A stretch of 64,000 nucleotides of DNA, from positions 248,001 to 312,000 of the forward strand of contig NZ_RXFS01000007.1 in assembly GCF_003952185.1 (NCBI RefSeq), given 5' to 3'. Made by a program: the position numbers and the translations under genes. The DNA comes from Variovorax sp. 679. Lineage in GTDB: Bacteria > Pseudomonadota > Gammaproteobacteria > Burkholderiales > Burkholderiaceae_C. This document shows, piece by piece, positions 8,904 to 19,806 of the stretch; positions within the stretch are counted from its first letter, which is position 1; every line of letters begins with the position of its first letter. The notes beneath the pieces were generated by a model that did no database searches, was not told the DNA's origin, and worked only from the letters and a program-made list of their open reading frames with translations.

Positions 8904-9827
8904 ATGGCCAAGGTTTTCATCGACGGCGAAGCCGGCACCACCGGCCTTCAGATTCGCGAACGTCTGCAGGCAATGCCGCAGGTCGAACTCGTGAGCATCG
9001 CGCCCGAGCTGCGAAAGGACGCCAGCGCCAAGCGCGAGCTGATGGCCGGTGTCGACCTGGTGGTGCTGTGCCTGCACGACGATGCGGCGCGCGAATCGGT
9101 CGCGCTGATCGACCAGCTGCCCGGCAAGAAGCCCAAGATCATCGACGCCTCCACGGCGCACCGCATCGCTCCCGGCTGGGTGTTCGGCTTTCCCGAACTC
9201 ACCGAGGGCCACTGGCAGGCCGTGGCCAAGGCCGAGCGCGTCGGCAACCCCGGCTGCTACGCCACCGGCGCCATCGCCATGGTGCGCCCGCTGGTCGACG
9301 CGGGCATCCTGCCGGCCGACTTCCCCATCTCGCTGCCTTCCGTGAGCGGCTATTCGGGCGGAGGCCGCACGATGATCGAGGCCTACGAGAAGGACGAGGC
9401 CCCGGCCTTCGAGATCTACGCGCTGGGCCTGAAGCACAAGCACATCCCCGAAATCATGACCTACACCGGCCTCACCCGCCGGCCGGTCTTCATCCCGTCG
9501 GTGGGCAATTTCAAGCAGGGCATGCTGGTCCAGCTGCCGTTGCACCTCGACCTGCTGCCCGGCAAGCCGAAGGCCGGCGACCTGCAGGACGCGCTGGCCG
9601 CGCACTACGCGCGCAGCAACACGCCCGAGAAGTTCGTGAAGGTGCTGCCGCCCACCGAAGACGGCAAGCTCGAGGCGCTGGCGCTCAACGACACCAACAA
9701 CCTCGAGATCCGCGTGTTCCCGAACGAGGACCACCGCCACGCCGTGGTGATCGCCCGCCTCGACAACCTCGGCAAGGGCGCCAGCGGTGCCGCGGTGCAG
9801 AACCTGAAGCTGATGCTGGCGCTCTGA
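8904..9827 (+). CDS. argC: N-acetyl-gamma-glutamyl-phosphate reductase
   Basis: Third step of arginine biosynthesis: NADPH-dependent reduction of N-acetylglutamyl phosphate to the semialdehyde. The product is 307 residues, matching the short (type 2) ArgC family. The nucleotide-binding loop [10 protein letters not shown] is at residues 8-17, the catalytic Cys118 sits in NPGCYATG, and [11 protein letters not shown] near 155 is a further family motif. No other arginine genes are adjacent. Monocistronic; the next gene is convergent. Confidence 0.96.
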   Translation: MAKVFIDGEAGTTGLQIRERLQAMPQVELVSIAPELRKDASAKRELMAGVDLVVLCLHDDAARESVALIDQLPGKKPKIIDASTAHRIAPGWVFGFPELTEGHWQAVAKAERVGNPGCYATGAIAMVRPLVDAGILPADFPISLPSVSGYSGGGRTMIEAYEKDEAPAFEIYALGLKHKHIPEIMTYTGLTRRPVFIPSVGNFKQGMLVQLPLHLDLLPGKPKAGDLQDALAAHYARSNTPEKFVKVLPPTEDGKLEALALNDTNNLEIRVFPNEDHRHAVVIARLDNLGKGASGAAVQNLKLMLAL

Positions 9828-9848
9828 GCGCCACGCCTCGCCAGCCCC

Positions 9849-10583
9849 TCAGTTCACCAGCCAGAGCCCGACGCCCAGCAGGGCCGCATGCGCGCCCAGC
9901 GCGATGTACAGCGGCTTGCGCGAGGGCGTCGCCATGTCCTGCAGCGTCTCATGGATGCGGCGCGTGAGCAGGGCGCGCAGCGCCGGGTCTTGCGTCGCAC
10001 CGCCCTCGCCTGCCGCCGGCTGATCGCCATGTTCCGCGCGGCTTTGCTGCCATTCGGCCAGCATCTCGCTCAGGGGCAGCCTGTCGGTCACGAAGGCCAC
10101 GACCGCGCGCACCGCCTTGCCTTCGCCCAGCACCGGCGCGAGCTGCTTGCTCAGCGCGTCGACCGAGAGCCAGTCGGCCGCGCGATGCAGCGCGCCGTGC
10201 GTGCGCGGCATGGCCTCGATGCGCCCCGCGATCGCGCCGCCGAGCCGCTGCGACACGGCCTCACCGCGCGCCTCGACCAGGTGCTGCATCGCACGCGCAC
10301 GCCCCTGATGCACGCCCAGCATCACGTAGACGACCACGAACAGCAGCAGCAACATCGCCACCAGCAGCGGCGGCGAAGTGATGAGCGCCAGCACCGCACC
10401 GGCCCCACCAGCGCGAGCCGCCGTGTTGCCCGGCCCCTGCAGCTGGCCCAGGTAGAAGAAGAAAACGCCGCCACCGAGAAATACGCCAAGCAGGCCGCCC
10501 TTGATCACCGAACCGGCGAAGGACAAGCCGGCCTTGGCGCCGGTGCGAACGAGGGATTGCTGGCCGACGGGGTCGGATGACAT
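9849..10583 (-). CDS. Membrane protein of unknown function
   Basis: I do not recognise this 244-residue protein. Starting at the ATG at 10583 (MSSDPVGQQ) it has a glycine-rich hydrophobic stretch near 28-48, a second long membrane segment near 66-91, a hydrophilic central region (about 92-222) with several amphipathic helices, and a final membrane segment at the C-terminus (about 226-243). The first part looks like a short helical hairpin. It is divergent from the yiaA-like gene across 111 bp and convergent with argC. No function is assigned. Confidence 0.7.
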   Translation of the reverse strand: MSSDPVGQQSLVRTGAKAGLSFAGSVIKGGLLGVFLGGGVFFFYLGQLQGPGNTAARAGGAGAVLALITSPPLLVAMLLLLFVVVYVMLGVHQGRARAMQHLVEARGEAVSQRLGGAIAGRIEAMPRTHGALHRAADWLSVDALSKQLAPVLGEGKAVRAVVAFVTDRLPLSEMLAEWQQSRAEHGDQPAAGEGGATQDPALRALLTRRIHETLQDMATPSRKPLYIALGAHAALLGVGLWLVN

Positions 10584-10694
10584 GGGAAAGACTCCTCCGT
10601 AGTTGTTCGATGGCCGCCCTGGACGACCGCCGCGCATGATGCCATCGGCCCCGGCACCATAATCGCCCCGCACCAACCACACGAGGAGGACTCC

Positions 10695-11135
10695 ATGGCA
10701 ACTGTCAGATTCCAGAAACCGACCGCCGCGTTCGTCGCCGCATCCTGGGCCGCGCTGTTCATCGGCGCCGTCGTCTATCTGATCGGGCTGTGGAACGCCG
10801 CCATGCAGCTCAACGAGAAGGGCTACTACTTCACCGTGCTGATGTACGGCCTGTTCGCCGCCGTGTCGCTGCAGAAGACGGTGCGCGACCGCCTCGAGGG
10901 CATCCAGGTCACCGGCATCTACTACGGCCTGTGCTGGATCTCGCTGCTGCTGTCGGTGGCGCTGCTCGCCGTCGGCCTCTTCAACGCCACGCTGGCGCCC
11001 AGCGAGAAGGGCTTCTACGCCATGGCCTTCCTGCTGAGCCTGTTCGGCGCAGTGGCCGTACAGAAGAACGTGCGCGACATCGCCGCGCACAAGAACGAGA
11101 CGCCCCAGCTCGACGAAGCGCCCGACGCCAACTGA
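10695..11135 (+). CDS. yiaA: YiaA-like inner membrane protein
   Basis: Small integral membrane protein of 146 residues closely resembling E. coli YiaA. It contains two copies of the YiaAB two-helix domain: [14 protein letters not shown] near 33 and [14 protein letters not shown] near 96, each followed by a second helix and a QKTVRD/QKNVRD motif. The duplicated WNA-x-LNEKG pattern is visible by eye. The role of the family is unknown. The start follows a GAGGA ribosome site. Confidence 0.9.
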   Translation: MATVRFQKPTAAFVAASWAALFIGAVVYLIGLWNAAMQLNEKGYYFTVLMYGLFAAVSLQKTVRDRLEGIQVTGIYYGLCWISLLLSVALLAVGLFNATLAPSEKGFYAMAFLLSLFGAVAVQKNVRDIAAHKNETPQLDEAPDAN

Positions 11136-11161
11136 GCGAGCCCCTCTCCTGGCGGCCGGCG

Positions 11162-12016
11162 CTACTCGTTGTCGTTGTAGCCGCTGGCCCCCATCAGTGC
11201 CGAGAGGCGCCCGGCGATGTTGCCCACGATGCCGCGCACCTGCGCGACGTCGGGCGCCGACTTCTGGTCGATGCGCTCGATGTACGGCACGTTGATCGAC
11301 GCGATCACATGGTCGGCCGCCCCCATCACCGGAAACGCGATGTTGGTGATGCCGCGCGTCTGCCTGCTCGGCATGGCCGAGTAGCCGCGCTCGCGCACGT
11401 CCTGCAGGATGGCGAAGAGTTCGCCCGGGTCCATCTCCAGCTCGCCCTCCACGCCGATGTGGGCGCGCAGCATGCGGGCGCGGTCGATTTCGTCGCGGAA
11501 GGCCAGCAGCACGTGGCCTGACGAGGTATCGGTCAGCCCCATCACCACGCCCACCTTCAGTCCGAAGGACCAGCGCTCCGGGCTCTCGACCTGCGCGATG
11601 ACCACCACGCGCCCGCCCTGGTACATCGCAAGATGGCATGACTGGCGCGAGCGGTTGGCCAATTCGCGCAGCAGCGGCAGCGCCACGCTCACCAGGCTCT
11701 TGAGCGGCTGCTGGCGGTGCGCCAGCTCGAACATGCGCAGCGTGAGCGTGTAGCGGTCGTTCTCGTCGACCTGCACGAAGCCGCGCCGCTGTAGGGTCAC
11801 AGCCATGCGGAAGATCTCGCTGACCTTGCGCCCGACCTTCTGCGCCAGTTCGTTGAGCGTGTAGCCGGAGACGCTGTCGGCCAGCGCCTCCAGGATGTCC
11901 AGCCCCTTCTCCAGGGCCGGCGCGGCATAGCGCAGCGCGCCCTCGCCTTCCGGCGCGGCGCCTTCGTCGGCTTCCTGGCCCTGCTGTTCTTCCGGCGCTG
12001 GTGCTGCTTGCTTCAT
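11162..12016 (-). CDS. IclR-family transcriptional regulator
   Basis: Helix-turn-helix regulator of about 284 residues. The winged HTH (about 35-90) begins ALEKGLDILEALAD and includes the NELAQKVGRKVSEIFRM recognition region; the C-terminal effector domain (about 110-280) has the GRVVVIAQVES and LTDTSSGHVLLAF stretches typical of IclR proteins. I chose the ATG at 12016, preceded by GGGGAA, over one 30 bp upstream. It lies 13 bp downstream of an SDR gene on the same strand and faces a sugar-acid catabolic operon, whose likely local regulator it is. Confidence 0.93.
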   Translation of the reverse strand: MKQAAPAPEEQQGQEADEGAAPEGEGALRYAAPALEKGLDILEALADSVSGYTLNELAQKVGRKVSEIFRMAVTLQRRGFVQVDENDRYTLTLRMFELAHRQQPLKSLVSVALPLLRELANRSRQSCHLAMYQGGRVVVIAQVESPERWSFGLKVGVVMGLTDTSSGHVLLAFRDEIDRARMLRAHIGVEGELEMDPGELFAILQDVRERGYSAMPSRQTRGITNIAFPVMGAADHVIASINVPYIERIDQKSAPDVAQVRGIVGNIAGRLSALMGASGYNDNE

Positions 12017-12029
12017 CGTTCCCCGTTGT

Positions 12030-12932
<903 letters not shown>

Positions 12933-13000
12933 TTACCCTCGAATCAGCGCAAACCCCAGCTTCCGGTAACAGCGCCGCTGGTAATCTCATTCATGAAAAG

Positions 13001-13020
13001 TGTTTTTATCTAAGAAAACA
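13001..13020. promoter_or_regulatory. AT-rich inverted repeat before the catabolic operon
   Basis: TGTTTT-N8-AAAACA directly upstream of the RraA-like start; TGAAAAGTGTTTTTA overlaps its left side (about 12993-13007). It may be a second binding site for the IclR protein on the plus-strand side of the divergent region, or part of the promoter. Confidence 0.35.
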
Positions 13021-13031
13021 AGATTCACCCC

Positions 13032-13703
13032 ATGACCCAAGCCCCCGACGTCCCCGCACCTTCGCTGCTCACCCGCCTGCAGGCCTGCTACACGGGCATC
13101 CTCCACGACGTGATGCGCGCCGCGGGGCTGCGCGACTTCACGCTGCCGCCCACGCTGCGCCCGCTGATCGCCGGCCAGAAGCTCTGCGGGCCGGCGTTCA
13201 CGGTGAACGGCCGCGTCGACCCCACCGCCGATCCGCACGAGACGCTGATGGCGTGGACCGGTTTCCTCTCGCGCGCCAAGCCCGGCCACATCGCCGTGAT
13301 CCAGCCCAACGACTCGACCGTCTCGCACATGGGCGAGCTCTCGGCCGAGACGCTGGGCCGCAAGGGCGTGCTGGGCGTGATCGCCGACGGCGGCGTGCGC
13401 GACGCCGAATTCATCCTGCAGCAGGGCTTCCAGGTGTGGCACCGCTACTTCACGCCGCGCGACATCGTCGGCTACTGGCTGCCCGAGGCGATGGACGTGC
13501 CGGTGCGCATCGGCGATGTCACGGTGAACCCCGGTGACCTGCTGCTGGCCGACACCGACGGCGTGATCCGCCTGCCGCTCGCGCAGGCCGAGGCCATCAT
13601 TGCCGAGGCCGAACACATGATGGGCCGCGAGAACCTCGTGCGCACCGCCATCCTCGCGGGCACCGACCCGCAGGAGGCCTACCTGAAGTACCGCAAGTTC
13701 TGA
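13032..13703 (+). CDS. RraA-like protein, probably an aldolase or decarboxylase
   Basis: Member of the RraA/HMG aldolase family, 223 residues. Family features are GILHDVMRA near 23, a metal- and substrate-binding region with GVIADGGVRD near 117 (Arg and Asp of the active site), and a C-terminal GVIRLP stretch. Members with these residues cleave 4-hydroxy-4-methyl-2-oxoglutarate or related 2-keto acids; RNase E regulators share the fold. As the first gene of a dehydratase/transport operon it more likely handles the 2-keto-3-deoxy acid or its oxidised product. The exact substrate cannot be told. Confidence 0.82.
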   Translation: MTQAPDVPAPSLLTRLQACYTGILHDVMRAAGLRDFTLPPTLRPLIAGQKLCGPAFTVNGRVDPTADPHETLMAWTGFLSRAKPGHIAVIQPNDSTVSHMGELSAETLGRKGVLGVIADGGVRDAEFILQQGFQVWHRYFTPRDIVGYWLPEAMDVPVRIGDVTVNPGDLLLADTDGVIRLPLAQAEAIIAEAEHMMGRENLVRTAILAGTDPQEAYLKYRKF

Positions 13704-13713
13704 GCGCCGCCGG

Positions 13714-14040
13714 ATGCCGAACCCGCAATCCATCGACAGCCGGCTGGTGCTGCTCTCGCCCGGCGACAACTGCCTGATCGCCTGCACGCACCTTGCCGCC
13801 GGCACGGCCGTGCAGCTCGAAAGCGGCGCCGTCACGCTGGCCAAGGACATCGGCCTGGGCCACAAGCTCGCCCGCCACGCCATCGCCGCCGGCGAGCAGG
13901 TGCTGAAGTACGGCGCCGTCATCGGCAGCCTGCACGCGCCGGTCGCGGCGGGCGAGCACATCCACACGCACAACCTCGACAGCGACTACACGCCGACCTA
14001 CACGCTGGACGAGGGCAAGACCTTCGTCGGCCACGCCTGA
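13714..14040 (+). CDS. UxaA-family dehydratase, small N-terminal (SAF) subunit
   Basis: A 108-residue SAF-domain protein corresponding to the N-terminal part of altronate dehydratase UxaA. The segment HKLARHAIAAGEQVLKYGAVIG (position 45 on, broken by helices) and the end GEHIHTHNL near 85 are family motifs; the histidines are likely metal ligands. Full-length UxaA joins this domain to the catalytic part, which here is the next gene 15 bp on. Campylobacter jejuni has a similarly split pair in its fucose locus. It should act only as a complex with the large subunit. Confidence 0.88.
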   Translation: MPNPQSIDSRLVLLSPGDNCLIACTHLAAGTAVQLESGAVTLAKDIGLGHKLARHAIAAGEQVLKYGAVIGSLHAPVAAGEHIHTHNLDSDYTPTYTLDEGKTFVGHA

Positions 14041-14055
14041 AGCGCACTCCTCCGC

Positions 14056-15288
14056 ATGAACGCTCCCAACCTCCAGATCCAGGGTTTCCCGCGCGCCGAC
14101 GGCCGCAAGGGCATCCGCAACGTCGTGGTCGTGGCCTACCTCGTCGAGTGCGCGCATCACGTGGCGCGCGAGATCACGCTCAACTTCCGCCAGCAGGACG
14201 GCGAATCCGAGGTGCACCTCGTCGGCTTCCCCGGCTGCTACCCGAACGAATACGCCGAACGCATGATGCAGGCGATTGCCACGCACCCCAACGTGGGCGC
14301 GGCGTTGCTGATCTCGCTGGGCTGCGAAAGCATGAACAAGCGCAAGCTCGAAGAGGCCGTCGCCGCCTCGGGCCGGCCGGCGCACACGCTCACCATCCAG
14401 CAGGAAGGCGGCACCCGCAGCACGATCCGCGAAGGCACGGAATGGGTTCACTGGGCGCTGGCCGAACTCGCGCAGCAGCAGCGCGTGCCGATGGCCATGA
14501 ACGAGCTGGTGGTGGGCACCATCTGCGGCGGCTCCGACGGCACCAGCGGCATCACCGCCAACCCGGCCGTGGGCCGCGCCTTCGACCTGCTGATCGAGCA
14601 GGACGCGCGCTGCATCTTCGAGGAAACCGGCGAGCTGATCGGCTGCGAGTTCCACATGAAGCGGCGCGCCGCCACGCCCGAGCTGGGCGAGGCCATCGTC
14701 GAATGCGTGAACAAGGCCGCGCGCTACTACAGCACCATGGGCCACGGCAGCTTCGCGCCGGGCAATGCCGACGGCGGGCTCTCGACCATCGAGGAGAAGT
14801 CGCTGGGCGCGTACGCCAAGAGCGGCGCCTCGCCGATCAACGGCATCGTCAAGCCCGGCGACGTGCCGCCGCAGGGCGGCCTCTATCTGCTGGACGTTGT
14901 GCCCGACGGCGAGCCGCGCTTCGGCTTCCCGAACATCAGCGACAACGCCGAGATCGTCGAGCTCATCGCCTGCGGCGCGCACGTGATCCTGTTCACCACG
15001 GGGCGCGGCTCGGTGGTGGGATCAGCGGTGTCACCGGTCATCAAGGTGTGCGCGAATCCCGACACCTACCGCCGCCTGCACGAGGACATGGACGTCGATG
15101 CCGGCCGCATCCTCGAAGGGCGCGGCACGCTGCAGGAAGTGGGCAAGGAAATCTTCGACGCGGTGCGCCGCGTGGCCGATGGCGCCGCCACCAAGTCCGA
15201 AGCGCTGGGGCATCGCGAATTCATCCTGACCTACAAGGCCTTCGAGCCGCTCGGGCCTTCGTGCCTGCCGCTCGCTCGCGCCGCGTAG
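14056..15288 (+). CDS. UxaA/GarD-family sugar-acid dehydratase, large subunit
   Basis: Catalytic part of an altronate/galactarate-dehydratase-type enzyme, 410 residues, which removes water from a hexonate-like sugar acid to form a 2-keto-3-deoxy acid. Family stretches include GRKGIRN near 15, GCESMNKRKLEE near 94, GTICGGSDGTSG near 154 and FTTGRGSVVGSAVSPVIKV near 313. Cysteines in these motifs suit an iron cofactor as in UxaA. Together with the preceding SAF gene it rebuilds full-length UxaA. The substrate (fuconate, altronate or another) is undetermined. Confidence 0.88.
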   Translation: MNAPNLQIQGFPRADGRKGIRNVVVVAYLVECAHHVAREITLNFRQQDGESEVHLVGFPGCYPNEYAERMMQAIATHPNVGAALLISLGCESMNKRKLEEAVAASGRPAHTLTIQQEGGTRSTIREGTEWVHWALAELAQQQRVPMAMNELVVGTICGGSDGTSGITANPAVGRAFDLLIEQDARCIFEETGELIGCEFHMKRRAATPELGEAIVECVNKAARYYSTMGHGSFAPGNADGGLSTIEEKSLGAYAKSGASPINGIVKPGDVPPQGGLYLLDVVPDGEPRFGFPNISDNAEIVELIACGAHVILFTTGRGSVVGSAVSPVIKVCANPDTYRRLHEDMDVDAGRILEGRGTLQEVGKEIFDAVRRVADGAATKSEALGHREFILTYKAFEPLGPSCLPLARAA

Positions 15289-15339
15289 TCGCCCCTTTCT
15301 TTCCGCCTTGCTTTCATTGGACTTCCGGAGCCCAACGCA

Positions 15340-16023
15340 TTGAACTACCAGTTCGACTTCATGCCCGTGCTCGAGCAGTGGCCGCTGCTGCTCGAAGGCG
15401 CGTGGACGACCGTGCAGCTGTCCTTCCTCGCCACCGTGCTGGGCTTCGCGCTGGGCACCGTCTGCGCGCTGGGCCGCAACAGCCGCCACGGCTGGGTGCA
15501 GCGCCTGACGGGCGGCTACGTGGAGGCGATCCGCAACACGCCGCTGCTGATCCAGAGCTACTTCCTGATCTTCGGCCTGTCGAGCGCGGGCGTGACGATG
15601 CCGATCATGGTGGGCGCGGTGCTCGCGCTGGTGGTGAACATCGGCGCGTACAGCTGCGAGATCATCCGCGCGGGCATCGAGTCGATCCACAAGGGCCAGC
15701 TCGAAGCGGCCGAATGCCTCGGCCTCTCGAAGGTGCAGGTGTTCTGGCACGTGATCCTGCGCCCGGCGGTGGAACGCGTATACCCGGCGCTCGCCAGCCA
15801 GTTCGTGCTGCTGATGCTGGCCTCCAGCATCATGTCGTCGATCGGCGCGGAAGAGCTCTTCGGCGTGGCCAACCGCATCCAGTCGGACACCTTCCGCAAC
15901 TTCGAGATCTTCATCGTGCTGTGGGTGGTGTACCTGGCGCTGTCGTATGCGATGCGCCTGGGCTTCTGGCTGCTGGGCATGCTGATCTTCCCGCGCCGGC
16001 GCAAGCTCGGCACGCCGCTGTGA
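15340..16023 (+). CDS. ABC transporter permease, polar amino acid (HisM/GlnP) family
   Basis: Inner-membrane permease of 227 residues with about five membrane segments. The ABC-interacting EAA loop is EAAECLGLSKVQVFWHVILRP near 127 (key residues E, A, G), and EAIRNTPLLIQSYF near 64 is a family motif. A TTG start is chosen: GGAG lies 9 bp upstream and the N-terminus then fits the family; a later ATG at 15361 is the alternative. Together with the next permease, ATPase and binding protein it forms a complete importer, here in a sugar-acid operon, so the solute may not be an amino acid. Confidence 0.88.
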   Translation: MNYQFDFMPVLEQWPLLLEGAWTTVQLSFLATVLGFALGTVCALGRNSRHGWVQRLTGGYVEAIRNTPLLIQSYFLIFGLSSAGVTMPIMVGAVLALVVNIGAYSCEIIRAGIESIHKGQLEAAECLGLSKVQVFWHVILRPAVERVYPALASQFVLLMLASSIMSSIGAEELFGVANRIQSDTFRNFEIFIVLWVVYLALSYAMRLGFWLLGMLIFPRRRKLGTPL

Positions 16024-16036
16024 GGAGGGCCCGGAC

Positions 16037-16676
16037 ATGAAATTCATGCCGGTCGAACACCTCGGCTTTCTCCTGATGGGCGCATGGGGCACGGTGCAGC
16101 TCTCGGCGCTGGCCTTCATCGGCGGCGGGCTCATCGGCCTGGCGCTGGCGCTGGCGCGCGTGTCGCCCGTGAAGGCGGTGCGCGTGGCCTCGGCGAGCTA
16201 CATCCAGGTCATCCAGGGCACGCCGCTGCTGGTGCTGATGGGCGTGTGCTTCTTCGGCCCGAACATCGTCGGCATCGGCTCGGTGCCGGCGCTGGCGGCG
16301 GCGGCGCTGGCCATCACCATCTACGCGAGCGCCTTCCTTGCGGAAATCTGGCGCGGCTGCATCCAGTCCGTGCCGCGCAGCCAGTGGGAAGCGGCCGAAT
16401 GCCTGGCGCTCACGCGCATCGAGCGCATGCGCCGAGTGATCCTGCCGCAGGCGCTGCGCATCGCGACGCCGCCCACGGTGGGCTTCCTGGTGCAGATCAT
16501 CAAGAACACCTCGATCGCCTCGCTGGTGGTCGGCTACGCCGAGCTTTCCTACAACGCCAAGGTTCTGAACAACTCGACCTTCCAGCCCTTCCTGTATTTC
16601 GGCTGCGCGGCGCTTCTTTATTTCGCTCTTTGTTATCCGCTCTCGCGATGGAGTCGCGCCCTTGAAAGGAAGCTCA

Positions 16677-16693
<17 letters not shown>
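16037..16693 (+). CDS. ABC transporter permease, second subunit
   Basis: Partner permease of 218 residues, about five membrane segments, with QVIQGTPLLVLMG near 56 and the EAA loop EAAECLALTRIERM near 116. It begins 13 bp after the first permease and its 3' end overlaps the ATPase gene by 17 bp, suggesting coupled translation. Confidence 0.88.
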
Positions 16694-17405
<712 letters not shown>

Positions 17406-17439
17406 TTTTTTCTTCGTCAGACAACTCCAGGAGACCTTG

Positions 17440-18258
17440 ATGACTTCTTCTCTTTCGCTCAAGCGCCGCGGCGCCCTGCTGTCGGCCCTCGCGCTGGCCC
17501 TGCCCCTGGCCTTCGCCGGCGCGGCGCATGCCGACCAGCTCGACACCATCACGGCGGTCAAGAAGATCCGCGTGGCCATCGACCTCGCCGTGCCGCCCTA
17601 CGGCCTGAAGGACGAAAAGCTCAACGCCACCGGCTCCGACGTCGAGACCGCGCGCCTGCTGGCCAAGAGCCTGGGCCTCGAGCTGGAGATCGTGCCGACC
17701 ACCGGCGCCAACCGCATTCCCTTCCTGCAGACCGACAAGGCCGACATCGTGATCTCCAGCATGTCGGTCACGCCCGAGCGCGAGAAGGTGGTCGACTTCT
17801 CGGTTCCCTACGCCGCCATCCTGGCCGTGGTGGGTGCGCCGAAGAGCATGACGATCACAGGACCGGCCGATCTCGCGGGCAAGAAAGTGATCGCCACGCG
17901 CGGCACCACCAACGACCAGGAAGTGACGAAGATCCTGCCGGCCGGCACGCAGATCGTGCGCTTCGACGACGACGCCACCTCCATCACCGCGGTGGTGAGC
18001 GGGCAGGCCGACATCTTCGCGACCGCACCGCCGCTGCTCAAAACCATCAACGAGAAGAACCCGGCCAAGCAGATGGAGCCGAAGTTCACCATGAAGGTCA
18101 ACATGCTGGCCATCGGCATGCGCAAGAACGAGCCGCGCCTGAAGGCGAAGCTCGACGAGTTCGTGAAGGCGCAGCTCAAGAGCGGCGAGCTCAACAACAT
18201 CTACAAGAAGTTCCACGGCGCCGACCTGCCGGCCGACGTGACACGCAACGCGGGCTGA
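17440..18258 (+). CDS. ABC transporter periplasmic substrate-binding protein
   Basis: Solute-binding protein of the amino-acid (SBP family 3) type, 272 residues from the ATG at 17440, which has AGGAGA upstream. A Sec signal peptide ends near AHA (residue 31). The mature part begins with IRVAIDLAVPPYGLKD and contains ADIVISSMSVTPEREKVVDFS, the usual ligand-binding region. It is the fourth transporter gene, following the ATPase by 34 bp and preceding the enolase-family gene by 5 bp, an uncommon order. The solute is probably the sugar acid degraded by the operon. Confidence 0.9.
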   Translation: MTSSLSLKRRGALLSALALALPLAFAGAAHADQLDTITAVKKIRVAIDLAVPPYGLKDEKLNATGSDVETARLLAKSLGLELEIVPTTGANRIPFLQTDKADIVISSMSVTPEREKVVDFSVPYAAILAVVGAPKSMTITGPADLAGKKVIATRGTTNDQEVTKILPAGTQIVRFDDDATSITAVVSGQADIFATAPPLLKTINEKNPAKQMEPKFTMKVNMLAIGMRKNEPRLKAKLDEFVKAQLKSGELNNIYKKFHGADLPADVTRNAG

Positions 18259-18263
18259 GCACG

Positions 18264-19373
18264 ATGGCGAAGATCGACCAGGTCGAGATCGCGCAGATCG
18301 ACATCGCGCCGAAGGTCAAGCGCACCGACGCCATCCAGTCCTTCGTGACGCAGGAGACGGTGATGGTCACCGTGCGCTGCGACGACGGTTCGGCGGGCAC
18401 GGGCTACACGTACACCATCGGCACCGGCGGCTCGTCCATCGTGGCGCTGCTGAACGACCACCTCGCGCCGCGCCTGATCGGGCGCGACCCGCAGCAGTAC
18501 GAGGCCATCTGGCGCGACCTGTTCTTCCACACGCACGCCACCGCCGTGGGCGCCATCACCAGCCTCTCGCTGGCGGCCATCGACACCGCGCTGTGGGACC
18601 GCAACGCGCGCGCGGCGGGCCTGCCGCTGTGGCGGCTGGCCGGCGGGGCGCAGCAGCGGGTGCCGGTCTACACCACCGAGGGCGGCTGGCTGCACATCGA
18701 GCCCGCGCAGTTGGTGGAGCAGACGCTTGCCGCGAAGGCCGACGGTTTTCTCGGCGCGAAGATCAAGGTGGGCAAGCCGCACGTGGCGCAGGACATCGCA
18801 CGCCTGTCGGCCGTGCGTGAGGCCGTGGGTTCGGACTTCGAGCTGATGGTCGACGCCAACCAGAGCTTCACCGTGGCCGAGGCCATCCGCCGCGCGCGCC
18901 AGTACGCGCCGCTGGACCTCGCCTGGTTCGAGGAGCCGATGCCGGCCGAACACGTGCGCGCGCATGCGCAGCTGCTGGCGAGCACCAGCGTGCCGATCGC
19001 GGTGGGCGAGTCGATGTACCACCCGTCGCAGTTCGCCGAATACATCCAGCAGGGCGCCTGCTCGATCGTGCAGGCCGACATGGCGCGCGTGGGCGGCATC
19101 ACGCCGTGGCTCAAGATCGCGCACCTCGCGGAGGCGCACAACATCGCGATGTGCCCGCACTTCCTGATGGAGCTGCACGTGAGCCTGTGCGCGGCGGTGC
19201 CGAATGCGCGCTGGGTGGAATACATCCCGCAGCTCGACGACCTGACGACGAGCCGGCTGCGCATCGAGGGCGGCCATGCCGTGGCGCCTGAGACGCCGGG
19301 GCTGGGCATCGAGTGGGATGCCGACCAGCTGAAGGCGCGGCGCAAGTTCGCGCCGCTCGTGCTGCGCGGCTGA
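18264..19373 (+). CDS. Enolase-superfamily (mandelate racemase group) sugar-acid dehydratase
   Basis: Mandelate racemase/muconate lactonizing family enzyme of 369 residues. The N-terminal capping domain (about 1-125) is followed by a TIM barrel with Lys166-x-Lys168, metal ligands Asp197 (in VDAN), Glu223 and Glu249, and the Asp272/His299 dyad, with Glu320 after it. This residue set matches the mandelate racemase subgroup, which includes several acid-sugar dehydratases. Last gene of the operon and unrelated to UxaA, so two different dehydratases are encoded together; the two may act on different sugar acids or epimers. Confidence 0.88.
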   Translation: MAKIDQVEIAQIDIAPKVKRTDAIQSFVTQETVMVTVRCDDGSAGTGYTYTIGTGGSSIVALLNDHLAPRLIGRDPQQYEAIWRDLFFHTHATAVGAITSLSLAAIDTALWDRNARAAGLPLWRLAGGAQQRVPVYTTEGGWLHIEPAQLVEQTLAAKADGFLGAKIKVGKPHVAQDIARLSAVREAVGSDFELMVDANQSFTVAEAIRRARQYAPLDLAWFEEPMPAEHVRAHAQLLASTSVPIAVGESMYHPSQFAEYIQQGACSIVQADMARVGGITPWLKIAHLAEAHNIAMCPHFLMELHVSLCAAVPNARWVEYIPQLDDLTTSRLRIEGGHAVAPETPGLGIEWDADQLKARRKFAPLVLRG

Positions 19374-19374
19374 G

Positions 19375-19806
19375 TCAGTCGGCTTCGAGCAGGCTGCGCA
19401 GCGAGCGCAGGTCGCGCGCAATCCACTGCGCGTCGCGCTCGAAGGCCGCATCGTCCATGTGCGGCTGGCGCAGCAGCGTGAACTGCAGTTCGCAGGCGTC
19501 GGGGGCCACGCCGATCACGCGGAACGGCAGGTAGACCTCGGGCACGCCTTCTGGCGCGACCCAGTGGTCGAGCACGCCGAGATCGTTGCGCGGCGCGAAG
19601 CGCATGCGCGCCTCGCCGCTCTCGGGCGTACGCACGATCCAGTGGTCGCCGTGCGGCACCAGCGCGCTCTTCGCAAGGCCACTGGCCCAGTCGGGCAGGC
19701 GCTTCGGATCGGCCGCCAGCACATAGGCACGGCGCCATTCGCACTGCACGCGCTGCGTGATGACGCGGGACTGCGCGGCGCGGTCTTCATTCGTCGGCTT
19801 CATCAT
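19375..19806 (-). CDS. SRPBCC-fold protein of unknown function
   Basis: A 143-residue protein that looks like a small START/SRPBCC ligand-binding domain: an N-terminal strand-helix unit with [16 protein letters not shown], a run of strands (WIVRT, ARMRFAP, GVLDHWV), and a long C-terminal helix ending [11 protein letters not shown]. Ligand unknown. GAGGAG lies seven bases before the first ATG. The start overlaps the recX stop by 20 bp, so it is probably co-transcribed with recA-recX, although no DNA-repair role is implied. It ends one base from the convergent enolase-family gene. Confidence 0.65.
   Translation of the reverse strand: MMKPTNEDRAAQSRVITQRVQCEWRRAYVLAADPKRLPDWASGLAKSALVPHGDHWIVRTPESGEARMRFAPRNDLGVLDHWVAPEGVPEVYLPFRVIGVAPDACELQFTLLRQPHMDDAAFERDAQWIARDLRSLRSLLEAD

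Noticed and set aside
13597-14982. Minus-strand open frame opposite the split dehydratase genes
   Set aside because: Its His/Ala/Val-rich composition is typical for antisense of GC-rich coding DNA, and the sense genes are clear.
13714-15288. Possible frameshift splitting UxaA
   Set aside because: The two parts each have a proper start and stop with 15 bp between, and split UxaA pairs are known in other bacteria, so a natural two-gene arrangement is more likely than a mutation.
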